A DNA stretch of 9,339 bases, taken from positions 2,328 to 11,666 of the forward strand of contig DAEF01000013.1 in NCBI GenBank assembly GCA_002495225.1, read 5' to 3'. A program made the translations under genes and the position numbers. Of this stretch, positions 1 to 6,171 are shown one piece after another. The notes under the pieces were generated by a model. The model did no database searches, was not told the DNA's origin, and saw only the letters and a list, made by a program, of their open reading frames with translations. The DNA comes from Methanoregulaceae archaeon UBA288. GTDB lineage: Archaea; Halobacteriota; Methanomicrobia; Methanomicrobiales; Methanospirillaceae. The stretch's first letter is position 1. Each line of letters starts with the position of its first letter.

Positions 1-972
1 TTCGGCCAGTTCTTGATGGGCCATGACATGTCCATATCCTACAAGTCCCTGCCCCTGAAGATGATAGAGATGACCAGATACAGCTTCCGGCGCGAGCAGC
101 GGGGGGAGCTGGTGGGCATCCGCCGCCTGCGGGCCTTCACCATGCCCGACATGCACACCCTCTGCCGCGACCTCGACGAGGCGCGGGCCTGCTTCGAGGA
201 GCAGCTCCGCATGGGTTGGCGGACGGGGAAGGACTTCGAGACCCCGCTCGTCGCGGTCTTCCGGAGCACGCGCGACTTCTTCGAGGAGCACCGCGAGTGG
301 GTGGCCGGCCTCGCCCGCGAGTCGGGCGCCCCGATGCTGGTCGAGCTCCTCTCGGACCGGGTCCACTACTGGATCGCGAAGATCGACCTCGCGACGATCG
401 ACGGCCAGGGGAGGCCGATCGAGAACCCGACCGTGCAGATCGACGTCGAGTCCGCGGACCGGTTCGGGATCAACTACCACCTGGACGGCGAGGAGGTCTT
501 CCCGCCGATCCTCCACTGCTCGCCCACGGGCTCGATCGAGCGGGTGATCTGCGCCCTGCTCGAGCAGACGGCGCACCAGGAGGTGCCCCAGCTCCCGGCG
601 TGGCTCGCGCCGACGCAGGTCCGCGTGGTCCCTGTTGCCGAGCGGCACCTCGAGTTTGCGACCGGTCTCGCGGACCGGCTCACCGCGGCCCGGCTCCGGA
701 CGGACGTCGACGATCGCGAGGAGAGCGTGGGCAAGAAAATTCGCGAGGCCGGGATGGACTGGGTCCCGTTCGTCGTGGTGGTCGGCGACGCCGAGGTCGA
801 GACGGGCAAGCTGACGGTCACAATCCGCCGGCTCTCCACGCCGAAGAGGCCGCACAAGGAGCAATTCGAGGAGGAGGAGCTGGTCCGGGTCGTGCGCGAG
901 GCGACCGCGGGCATGCCGTTCCGGCCGCTCTACACGACCCGCCGGCTCTCGGTGCGGCCCCGGTACATCTGA
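1..972 (+). CDS. thrS: Threonyl-tRNA synthetase, archaeal type, C-terminal part (5' end outside window)
   Basis: Class II aminoacyl-tRNA synthetase that charges tRNA-Thr with threonine in the cytoplasm. The frame is open to base 1 (FGQFLMGHDM...), so the TTG/ATG at 13-18 is internal and the N-terminal editing domain and start of the catalytic core lie off the left edge. Visible are a motif 2-like stretch, YSFRREQRGELVGIRRLRAF followed by T-x-P-D-M-H, the core segment ending in the motif 3-like ILHCSPTGSIERVICALLE, and then a C-terminal anticodon-binding domain beginning near LPAWLAPTQVRVVPV and ending with the ...VTIRRL strand. The stop is TGA at 970-972. Euryarchaeal ThrRS are usually a little over 600 residues, so about half is present. 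The next gene starts 79 bases downstream with its own promoter, so this is probably not an operon with it. The family call is firm; nothing in the visible part looks damaged. Confidence 0.93.
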   Translation, partial: FGQFLMGHDMSISYKSLPLKMIEMTRYSFRREQRGELVGIRRLRAFTMPDMHTLCRDLDEARACFEEQLRMGWRTGKDFETPLVAVFRSTRDFFEEHREWVAGLARESGAPMLVELLSDRVHYWIAKIDLATIDGQGRPIENPTVQIDVESADRFGINYHLDGEEVFPPILHCSPTGSIERVICALLEQTAHQEVPQLPAWLAPTQVRVVPVAERHLEFATGLADRLTAARLRTDVDDREESVGKKIREAGMDWVPFVVVVGDAEVETGKLTVTIRRLSTPKRPHKEQFEEEELVRVVREATAGMPFRPLYTTRRLSVRPRYI

Positions 973-1019
973 CCCCTCCTTTTCGCCGGGACTCGGCCCG
1001 CGTCGAGACGATCCGTCAC

Positions 1020-1031
1020 CCTTTTTTAATC
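1020..1031 (+). promoter_or_regulatory. Putative TATA box for the Cache lipoprotein gene (leaderless)
   Basis: The patch CTTTTTTAATC is the only AT-rich stretch between thrS and the next gene. Its centre lies about 26 bases before the ATG at 1052, the usual archaeal TATA-to-start-site distance. Transcription would therefore begin at or next to the start codon. No Shine-Dalgarno sequence precedes the ATG (GAACCGTTTCTC), which fits a leaderless mRNA. The T-run could also help end thrS transcription. Confidence 0.45.
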
Positions 1032-1051
1032 CGTCGCGTGAACCGTTTCTC

Positions 1052-2473
1052 ATGCCTCACCGGACCGTCCTGTGTGTCGCGCTCATCGCGGTCATGGCGC
1101 TCGTCGCGGGCTGCGTTCAGTCCCCGCCCGCCAACGCCACGCCCGGAACCACGCCCGCGGTCACCGCGCTGGCGACGCAGTCCGCCGCGCCCGCCACCTC
1201 GGCCGACCTGATCACGTTCGTGCATCGGGCCGCCTCCTCCGCCCGCGACCACGGGAGGGAGACGGCGCTGGCCGCGGTCACCGCCGGGAACGGCCCGTTC
1301 GTCGCCGGGGACGTGTACATCTTCGCCGTCGACTACAACGGGACTCTGCTCGCGGACAGCGCGGAGCCCGAGCGCATCGGGACGAACATCTCGACCCTAG
1401 CCGACGCCTTCGGGGTCCCCGTGGGCAAGAGGCTCGGCGAGACCGCGCGGTTCGGCATCGGCCTAGTCAGCTATGATCGTCCCGGCGCGGAGAACGGCTC
1501 CGCCGCCGAGCCCGCGCTCGCCGTCGTCGAGGACGTGGACGGCGCGTACTACGTGGCGGCCGGGTTCTCCGCCTCCGGGGGCGACGTCTTCCCATCGCTG
1601 GTCATGAATACCACCGGACCGAAGTCCGATCTGGTGGACCTCGTCGACTTCGTGAAGGGCGCGGTCGCCTACGCCCGGGAGAACGGGAAGGAGAAGGCTG
1701 TCGCGACCTTCAACGACCCGCAGGGGGGCTTCGCCCGGGGGGAGCTCGCCGTCATGGCCCTCGATTACAACGGGACGGCGCTCGCAAGCCCGCCGTATGC
1801 CCCCGAGGTGGCGGCGAACCGGGTCAACCTGCTCAACTACAACGACCCCGACGGCGTGGGCACCATCCGCGGCATGCGCGACCTCGCCCGGTCGGGCGGC
1901 GGCTTCCTCTACACGGTCGCGAAGGTGACCGTCAACGGGTCCGACGTACTGGTCCCGAAGATCAACTACGCCGAGCCGATCGACGACACCTGGTGGCTCT
2001 TCGCGGGCGTCGTCGACCCCGCCTACGCGCAGGTCGCCGCCGGAAACCTGACCGGCATCTCGCGGCGGCAGCACTCCAGAGCCGAGCTCCACGCCCTGGT
2101 TTCCCGTGCTGTGGACGACGCCAGGACGAACGGAACCGCGCGGGCCCTCGCGGCGATCGACGACCCGGCGGGCCCGTTCGTCGACGGCGACCTCTTCGTC
2201 TGGGCCGAGGGAACCAACGGGACGGTGCTCGCCGACCCTTTCTGGAAGGAGGGGATCGGGCAGAACTACCTCGACGTTACCGACGAGAACGGGGTGAAGA
2301 CGACGAGGGTCGGGATGGATGCCATGCGGAACGGGACCGGGTTCTCCCACGCGCTCTTCCAGGAGACCGCGTCGAACGGGACGGCGCTCGTGCCGAAGCT
2401 CGTCTACATGAAGGCCGTGGACGACGCGTGGTGGATCGGCGGGGGGGTCTACGGCGTGGCGGTGACGGGATAG
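1052..2473 (+). CDS. Secreted lipoprotein with three Cache-like repeats
   Basis: This 473-residue protein is probably an extracytoplasmic ligand-binding lipoprotein. Residues 1-20 form a short signal peptide with the lipobox LVAGC (Cys21), followed by a Pro/Thr/Ala-rich linker to about residue 50. Three homologous units follow, at about 52-172, 193-322 and 343-470. Each starts with an amphipathic helix (DLITFVHRAASSARDHGRE; DLVDFVKGAVAYARENGKE; ELHALVSRAVDDARTNGT). Each then has a GPFVAGD-like turn (GGFARGE in unit 2), a strand ending in an N-G-T turn, and a closing aromatic-rich strand (DGAYYVAAGF, DDTWWLFAGV, DDAWWIGGGV). This pattern matches single-Cache domains common in methanogen sensors. 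No transmembrane anchor, kinase, HAMP or chemotaxis domain follows, so any output is on another protein. Unit 1 is the most diverged and lacks the WW pair. The many N-x-T/S sequons are compatible with a surface protein. The ligand is unknown. Confidence 0.8.
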   Translation: MPHRTVLCVALIAVMALVAGCVQSPPANATPGTTPAVTALATQSAAPATSADLITFVHRAASSARDHGRETALAAVTAGNGPFVAGDVYIFAVDYNGTLLADSAEPERIGTNISTLADAFGVPVGKRLGETARFGIGLVSYDRPGAENGSAAEPALAVVEDVDGAYYVAAGFSASGGDVFPSLVMNTTGPKSDLVDLVDFVKGAVAYARENGKEKAVATFNDPQGGFARGELAVMALDYNGTALASPPYAPEVAANRVNLLNYNDPDGVGTIRGMRDLARSGGGFLYTVAKVTVNGSDVLVPKINYAEPIDDTWWLFAGVVDPAYAQVAAGNLTGISRRQHSRAELHALVSRAVDDARTNGTARALAAIDDPAGPFVDGDLFVWAEGTNGTVLADPFWKEGIGQNYLDVTDENGVKTTRVGMDAMRNGTGFSHALFQETASNGTALVPKLVYMKAVDDAWWIGGGVYGVAVTG

Positions 2474-2492
2474 GAGACCCCGCGGGACCTTG

Positions 2493-2514
2493 CGCGGGTG
2501 CCGACGCACCCGCG
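2493..2514 (+). terminator. Perfect 9-bp hairpin after the lipoprotein gene
   Basis: The arms CGCGGGTGC (2493-2501) and GCACCCGCG (2506-2514) pair perfectly around a 4-base loop, starting 20 bases after the TAG stop. No T-run follows directly. A six-T run at 2576-2581 lies about 60 bases further on and is the likelier archaeal termination point, so the hairpin may instead define or protect the mRNA 3' end. It sits in the gap between two convergent genes. Confidence 0.45.
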
Positions 2515-2575
2515 ATCTTCAAACGGATCGTCGAGCGGCGCGGCGATTCTCGGCGCTGCACCGGTATATCTGATC

Positions 2576-2581
2576 TTTTTT
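2576..2581 (+). terminator. T-run, probable transcription terminator for the lipoprotein gene
   Basis: Six consecutive Ts (TGATCTTTTTTCTCC) in the 129-base gap between the convergent lipoprotein and rsgA genes. Archaeal RNA polymerase can terminate on short U-tracts without a hairpin. It reads as T only on the plus strand, so it would serve the lipoprotein gene and not rsgA. Confidence 0.4.
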
Positions 2582-2602
2582 CTCCGATGGCGGGACGGTG
2601 CC

Positions 2603-3697
2603 TTACCGTTCGTTGGTGCCCCGGAAATTCCGGGCCGCCCTGCTGATCGCCTTCCAGCGTTTGCGCTCGGAGCGGGCCGACCCGATCTCCGCCTTCTCCT
2701 GCGCGAAGGCGACTTCGCCGGTGAGCCGGAGGTAACTCTCGTGTCGGGCGCGGGGGATGCGGCCCGCGTCGACGGCCTCGCGGACGGCGCAGCCGGGCTC
2801 TCGCTCGTGGGAGCAGTCCGCGTACCGGCACCCGGCCGCGAGCCCGGCGATCTCGGGGAACGTCTCCGCGAGTCCGCCGCCCACGGTGCCGAGGCCGACC
2901 TCCCGGAGCCCGGGGGTGTCGATGACGAGCGCGCCGGAGTCGAGCACGAACATCTCGCGGACGGTGGTCCGGTGGCGCCCCCGCTCGTCGCAGTCCCGGA
3001 CGGCGGCCGTCTCCTGCACGGCGCGCCCGACAAGGGCGTTGATCAGGGTCGACTTGCCGACCCCGGACGACCCGACGAGGGCGACGGTCCTGCCGAGCGC
3101 GAGGAACGGGTCCAGCCCGGCGAGCCCGGCGCCGGCGAGGGCGCTGACGACCACGACCGGACCGCCGGCCGCGACGGGGGCAACGGCCCGCTCGAGCGAG
3201 GGCGGGTCCCCGGCCAGGTCGGCCTTGTTGACCAGGATCACCGGCCGCGCGCCCGAGGCGTTGACGAGCGCGAGGTACCGCTCGATCCGGCGGAGGTTCA
3301 GGTCCTTCCCGGCGGCCGTGACCACGAAGACGACGTCGACGTTCGCCGCGATCGGCTGGTCGGCCCCGTCCCGGCCGGGGAAGCCGCGGGAGAGGACGCT
3401 CCGCCGGGGCAGGACGTCCACGATCGTGGAGACGGCCGCCTCCGGCTGGTCGAGCAGCACGACGAAGTCGCCCACCACCGGCAGGCGGCCCGCCCGCTGC
3501 AGGGCGCCGGAGGCGTGGGCGCTGACGCTTTCGTCCGCGGTGATCACGTCGAAGACGGTCCGCTGCCGGCACGAGACCCGGCCGGGTCGGTACTGCGCGG
3601 GATACCGGGCGAACGCGGCGGCGAGGGTCTCGTCCCATCCCAGGGATACCAGGGGTGCGGGCGGCGTCGCGCCGAACACGTTACGGTCGGGGGTCAT
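2603..3697 (-). CDS. rsgA: RsgA-type (YjeQ) circularly permuted ribosome-associated GTPase
   Basis: This 364-residue GTPase belongs to the RsgA/YjeQ/YloQ family, which in bacteria checks late 30S subunit maturation. An OB-like N-terminal domain (about residues 37-95) is followed by a permuted GTPase domain in the order G4 NKAD (157-160), G5 SAL (185-187), G1 GSSGVGKST (209-217), G2 GRHRTT (240-245, with the family histidine 242) and G3 DTPG (260-263). A zinc-binding C-x4-C-x-H-x5-C motif follows (C290, C295, H297, C303). The C-terminus KRWKAISRAARNFRGTNER is strongly basic and suits RNA contact. I chose the ATG at 3697; the frame is open to an ATG at 3784, but the extra 29 residues show no family similarity and would overlap the 5' edge of the GNAT remnant. 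No strong Shine-Dalgarno site is visible. It is convergent with the lipoprotein gene. Its ribosomal target in archaea is not well established. Confidence 0.9.
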   Translation of the reverse strand: MTPDRNVFGATPPAPLVSLGWDETLAAAFARYPAQYRPGRVSCRQRTVFDVITADESVSAHASGALQRAGRLPVVGDFVVLLDQPEAAVSTIVDVLPRRSVLSRGFPGRDGADQPIAANVDVVFVVTAAGKDLNLRRIERYLALVNASGARPVILVNKADLAGDPPSLERAVAPVAAGGPVVVVSALAGAGLAGLDPFLALGRTVALVGSSGVGKSTLINALVGRAVQETAAVRDCDERGRHRTTVREMFVLDSGALVIDTPGLREVGLGTVGGGLAETFPEIAGLAAGCRYADCSHEREPGCAVREAVDAGRIPRARHESYLRLTGEVAFAQEKAEIGSARSERKRWKAISRAARNFRGTNER

Positions 3698-3776
3698 GCA
3701 TTGTCTCGTAGGGATATCGATGCTCAGAGAGTTGAAAGCGATTGCATTCCGCGAGGAGCGGTCCGGGGAGAAGTAG

Positions 3777-4133
3777 AGGGTCATCGGGCACGTCCTCTTC
3801 AGCCCGGGGACCGTGGACGGCGGGCCCGTCGGGATGGGCCTCGCCCCGCTGGCCGTCCTGCCCGGGTACCAGCGCCGCGGGATCGGCGCGGCCCTGGTCG
3901 AGCGCGGCCTCGCGGTTCTCCGCGAACGGGGCTGCCCGTTCGTGCTCCTCTACGGCCACCCCGGGTACTATCCCCGCTTCGGGTTCGAGAGGGGGTCGGC
4001 GCACGGCCTCCGGAGCCACCTGGGGGAGGTGCCCGACGACGCCTTCATGGCCCTGGTGCGCGACGAGGCCGCGATGGCGGGTGTCCGGGGTGTGGTCAGG
4101 CACCGCCACGAGATCGACGATACGATGGATTGA
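3777..4133 (+). pseudogene. GNAT N-acetyltransferase, N-terminally truncated
   Basis: The reading frame from 3777 gives RVIGHVLFSPGTVDGG and then a good GNAT core: LAPLAVLPGYQRRGIGAALV carries the acetyl-CoA pyrophosphate-binding motif Q-R-R-G-I-G, followed by LLYGHPGYYPRFGFERG and the YhbS-like ending VPDDAFMALVRDEAAMAGVRG-VVRH. Members of this group are usually about 160-170 residues and have about 55-60 residues before the VIGHV strand. Here an in-frame TAG (3774-3776) lies directly before it, and the DNA further upstream does not encode a recognisable GNAT N-terminus and soon runs into rsgA on the other strand. A GTG at 3813 could start a 106-residue product, but that would lack the first helices and strands that help form the acceptor site. 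I read it as a decayed gene. The 3' end (TGA at 4131-4133) looks intact. The substrate cannot be told. Confidence 0.7.
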
Positions 4134-4436
4134 GAATCGCCTCCCCGTGGGGATGATACGGCACAGCCCGACGTCACGTTCGAGCACTCCCCATCGCTTC
4201 CGGCAACGGGATGAGAGGAGAACCGTCTCCCGGGGCCCGGGCCGGAAGTGCCGCCGCCACGAGCTTCGAAGCCCTGGCAACCCGGCATGTCGCGCATCGT
4301 GATAACTGATGGGCGACAGCGCGGGGCATCGGCCCAGAGCACCATCCACGCGCCCGCGCTCGAGGGGCGCAGGCGGTCGTGGATATTCGCTCCTCCTGCG
4401 ATGGCCTGAAAAGATGGGGGCGATGAACGGGGCCCA
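4134..4436. other. Intergenic stretch without a recognisable gene
   Basis: About 300 bases between the GNAT remnant and the AT-rich promoter island. Open frames exist on both strands, as expected at this GC content, but none gives a protein I recognise, a convincing start or a ribosome binding site. I see no tRNA-like or strongly structured element. It may be decayed sequence belonging to the same event that truncated the GNAT gene. Confidence 0.4.
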
Positions 4437-4492
4437 CTTATCAAATCAGATATGAATAAATATCTTGTTTCGCCAAAACAAAAATCGCGTTT
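4437..4492 (+). promoter_or_regulatory. AT-rich promoter island upstream of tbp1
   Basis: This is the most AT-rich stretch in the left half of the window. It contains ATGAATAAATATCTTG, a good archaeal TATA candidate (AATAAATAT at 4455-4463), flanked by the small dyad GATAT/ATATC, and then CGCCAAAACAAAAATCG. A TATA box there would place the transcript start near 4486-4490. That leaves an untranslated leader of about 95 bases before the small leader ORF at 4582 and about 130 bases before tbp1. No other gene near it would use a plus-strand promoter. Confidence 0.5.
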
Positions 4493-4581
4493 GTCTCTCT
4501 TCCCCGGTGAGGGGGCGCGTCCGAGGGCATCCCGGGGCCATCCGCAGAGCGGCCAGTAATTCGCCCATGGAGGTAACTGAC

Positions 4582-4623
4582 ATGCAACGAACTGGACAAA
4601 TATCAGGAGGTGGGAGCTCGTGA
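4582..4623 (+). CDS. 13-codon leader ORF (MQRTGQISGGGSS) overlapping the tbp1 start
   Basis: A tiny ORF with its own perfect GGAGGT Shine-Dalgarno site (4569-4574) 7 bases before the ATG. It reads MQRTGQISGGGSS and ends in TGA at 4621-4623, which overlaps the GTG start of tbp1 (4620-4622) in a GTGA arrangement typical of translational coupling. An in-frame ATG at 4567 could extend it by five residues (MEVTD). Within the ORF lies a second GGAGGT (4606-4611) that serves tbp1. The same ORF, 37 of 42 bases identical, precedes tbp3. Whether the peptide itself matters is unknown; conserved DNA from a recent duplication would give the same picture. Confidence 0.45.
   Translation: MQRTGQISGGGSS
4605..4612 (+). 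promoter_or_regulatory. Shine-Dalgarno site that fixes the tbp1 GTG start
   Basis: AGGAGGTG with its GGAGGT core 8 bases before the GTG at 4620. tbp1 has no ATG in frame before the TBP core, so this site decides the start. It lies inside the leader ORF, so ribosomes translating the leader would pass over it. Confidence 0.75.
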
Positions 4624-5216
4624 ACGCCCTAACCGTGCCCACCAGGCAGGCCGACCCCACGCCCCCTGTGCCCCTGACCATTACAAACCTCGTGGTCTCG
4701 GTGAGGGTTGTCGGGGCTCTCGCCCTCGACGAGCTCGTCCGCGCGATCCCGGGCGCCGAATACGATAAGAGGCGGTTTCCCGGGCTTCTCTACCGCAGTG
4801 CGTCGCCGAAGTTCTCGGCCATCGTCTTCGCCTCGGGAAAAGTGAACCTGACCGGGCTGCAGCACTCCGACGCGATCGCTCCCGTACTCGCAGCCCTCCT
4901 GGAGGTCCTTCGGACGGCCGGCGTCACCCTCGACCCCGATCCCCAGCCCCGGATCGTCAACCTCGTGACGACCGGGACCCTGGGCGCTGGCGTATCCCTT
5001 CTCAAGATCATCTCCGACCTCGGCCTCGAGAACGTCGAGTACGAGCCCGAATCTTTCCCGGGACTCGTCTACCGTTCCGCGGCCGGAGGCACGGCGCTCG
5101 TCTTCAGGTCGGGAGCCGTGGTCGTCACGGGCACTCGATCGATCGATCGGGCGCAGACGACCGCGAACGAGCTCCGGCACCTCATCGACACGGCCGGGGC
5201 ATGGATACGGACATGA
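4620..5216 (+). CDS. tbp: TATA-box-binding protein, first of three tandem copies (tbp1)
   Basis: General transcription factor that binds and bends promoter TATA DNA and recruits TFB and RNA polymerase. The 198-residue protein has the two direct repeats of the TBP saddle, about residues 21-108 and 112-196. Asn23 and Asn114, which contact the minor groove, are present, and so are the four intercalating phenylalanines: F53 (RFPGL), F70 (AIVF), F146 (SFPGL) and F162 (ALVF). In repeat 1 the stirrup strand reads SGKVNLTG, as usual. In repeat 2 the family lysine is replaced (SGAVVVTG). No acidic tail is present; the protein ends GAWIRT. The 20-residue N-terminal arm, NALTVPTRQADPTPP..., is shared with tbp3, which supports the GTG start. 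Translation is probably coupled to the leader ORF at 4582. The TBP identity is very secure; which promoters it serves is not known. Confidence 0.93.
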   Translation: MNALTVPTRQADPTPPVPLTITNLVVSVRVVGALALDELVRAIPGAEYDKRRFPGLLYRSASPKFSAIVFASGKVNLTGLQHSDAIAPVLAALLEVLRTAGVTLDPDPQPRIVNLVTTGTLGAGVSLLKIISDLGLENVEYEPESFPGLVYRSAAGGTALVFRSGAVVVTGTRSIDRAQTTANELRHLIDTAGAWIRT

Positions 5217-5325
5217 CCCACAGCCACAACTAGCGCGGCACCATCTGCGCCATCACGGCGTCCCGGCCCCCGACAGCCGATCCGCCGACCACGCGAGACC
5301 GGCCCCACAGGCCGCCGCAGTACGG

Positions 5326-5347
5326 TGTTCCGGCACTGTTCCGGGAC
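5326..5347 (+). repeat. Tandem 11-bp repeat upstream of tbp2
   Basis: Two adjacent copies, TGTTCCGGCAC and TGTTCCGGGAC (10 of 11 bases the same), fill the space just before tbp2's first possible ATG at 5359. One turn of DNA apart, they could be a pair of binding sites on one face of the helix. The gap between tbp1 and tbp2 has no good TATA box, so tbp2 may be read from the tbp1 promoter. Chance is possible for a repeat this short. Confidence 0.35.
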
Positions 5348-5472
5348 GACACCCGAGTATGACCGAAAGTATCAGGACCATCCACGAAAACGAAGCGATC
5401 GCTGACCCGGCCCGGGGCGAGAACCCCCGCAGGACCGATCCTTCAGACCTGACCGGTGCAGATGGTCGACCC

Positions 5473-6042
5473 ATGAGCGATGCGACCGCCCCGGTCCTGG
5501 AGATTCAGAACGTGGTTGCGACCGTGAGGGTTGCGACTGTGCTCGACCTCGACGCGCTCGCCGAGCGGATACCCGGCGCGAAGTACCTGAAAAAGAAGTT
5601 CCCGGGGCTCGTCCTCCACATGTCAACGCCGAAAGTAACCGTCCTGGCCTTTGCCCCCGGGAAGCTCGTGCTCACCGGCATGCCGCACCCGGACGTGCTC
5701 CCGTCCGCCTTCTCGACCGTGCTCGAGGTCCTGCGGGCTGCCGGCGCCGAGCTCGAGCCGTTCGACCCGCCCCGCGTCGTCAATATCGTCTCGAGCGGCA
5801 GCTTTGGCGAAGGGGTCGCCCTTCAGCGGCTCGCCATCGCCATGAACCTGGAGCACATCGAGTATGAACCGGAGGTCTTCCCCGGGCTCGTCTACCGGGT
5901 GGCCGACCCCAGGGGCGTGGCCCTGGTCTTCGGGAGCGGTGCGTTCGTGGTCACGGGGACGCGGACCGAAGACCAGGCCGCCCGGGTCATGGCGGTGATC
6001 CAGCACGCGATCGACCAGGCCGGCGCGTGGACTCCGGCCTGA
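5473..6042 (+). CDS. tbp: TATA-box-binding protein, divergent middle copy (tbp2)
   Basis: Second TBP paralogue, 189 residues from the ATG at 5473 (MSDATAPVLEIQNVVATV, like the canonical archaeal TBP N-terminus). The frame is open to an ATG at 5359, which would add a 38-residue polar arm; neither start has a clear Shine-Dalgarno site, and the extra segment has lower third-position GC than the body, so I prefer the shorter form. Both repeats are complete. Numbered from 5473, they carry Asn13 and Asn104 and the phenylalanines F43 (KFPGL), F60 (LAF), F136 (VFPGL) and F153 (ALVF). It differs from its neighbours in repeat 1: the usual LVYR-like strand reads LVLHM, and SGK is PGK. In repeat 2, SGK is SGA, as in the other copies. 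It has no leader ORF like those of tbp1 and tbp3. It lies 256 bases after tbp1 and 125 before tbp3. Confidence 0.92.
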   Translation: MSDATAPVLEIQNVVATVRVATVLDLDALAERIPGAKYLKKKFPGLVLHMSTPKVTVLAFAPGKLVLTGMPHPDVLPSAFSTVLEVLRAAGAELEPFDPPRVVNIVSSGSFGEGVALQRLAIAMNLEHIEYEPEVFPGLVYRVADPRGVALVFGSGAFVVTGTRTEDQAARVMAVIQHAIDQAGAWTPA

Positions 6043-6129
6043 GGCGATTGGCCCCCTCGTGCACCCGGGAGCATCCCCGGTCTGCGCATCGATCCTGATC
6101 GACGAATTCGCCCAGAAAGGGTACATGTC

Positions 6130-6171
6130 ATGCAACGAACTGGATATATATCTGGCGGTGGGAGCCCGTGA
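6130..6171 (+). CDS. 13-codon leader ORF (MQRTGYISGGGSP) overlapping the tbp3 start
   Basis: Counterpart of the leader ORF before tbp1, with the same length, start, stop and overlap: the TGA at 6169-6171 overlaps the GTG at 6168 of tbp3. Five of 42 bases differ. Two differences are silent (Ser8 and Gly9 codons), and the other three change Gln6 to Tyr (two bases) and Ser13 to Pro. Its Shine-Dalgarno-like site is weaker (AAGGGT at 6117-6122, 7 bases before the ATG). A second ATG at 6125, in another frame, begins an overlapping ORF. The upstream similarity reaches back to the shared AATTCGCCCA (4558 and 6105). Confidence 0.4.
   Translation: MQRTGYISGGGSP
6144..6151 (+). promoter_or_regulatory. 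TATA-like element inside the tbp3 leader
   Basis: ATATATAT lies inside the leader ORF about 20 bases before the tbp3 GTG. The matching place before tbp1 reads CAAATATC (4597-4604). It is the strongest TATA-like string in the tbp2-tbp3 gap. The usual spacing would start transcription just inside the tbp3 gene, 4-8 bases too late for a leaderless mRNA beginning at the GTG, so it may be a TBP binding site for autoregulation and not a promoter. A promoter role is not excluded. Confidence 0.35.

Noticed and set aside
3774..3776. In-frame TAG before the GNAT remnant read as pyrrolysine
   Set aside because: The codons upstream of the TAG do not resemble a GNAT N-terminus and run into rsgA on the other strand, and nothing here shows a pyrrolysine system.
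3698..3784. 29-residue N-terminal extension of RsgA from the ATG at 3784
   Set aside because: The added residues show no family similarity, the ATG at 3697 gives the usual length, and the extension would overlap the GNAT remnant.
2277..4156. Long Arg/Pro-rich frames overlapping rsgA and the lipoprotein gene on both strands
   Set aside because: They are shadows of real genes in high-GC DNA: low-complexity composition, no motifs, no start signals.
4134..4436. tRNA or other structured RNA gene in the gap before tbp1
   Set aside because: No T-arm-like GGTTCRA motif with matching arms was found, nor any long stem.
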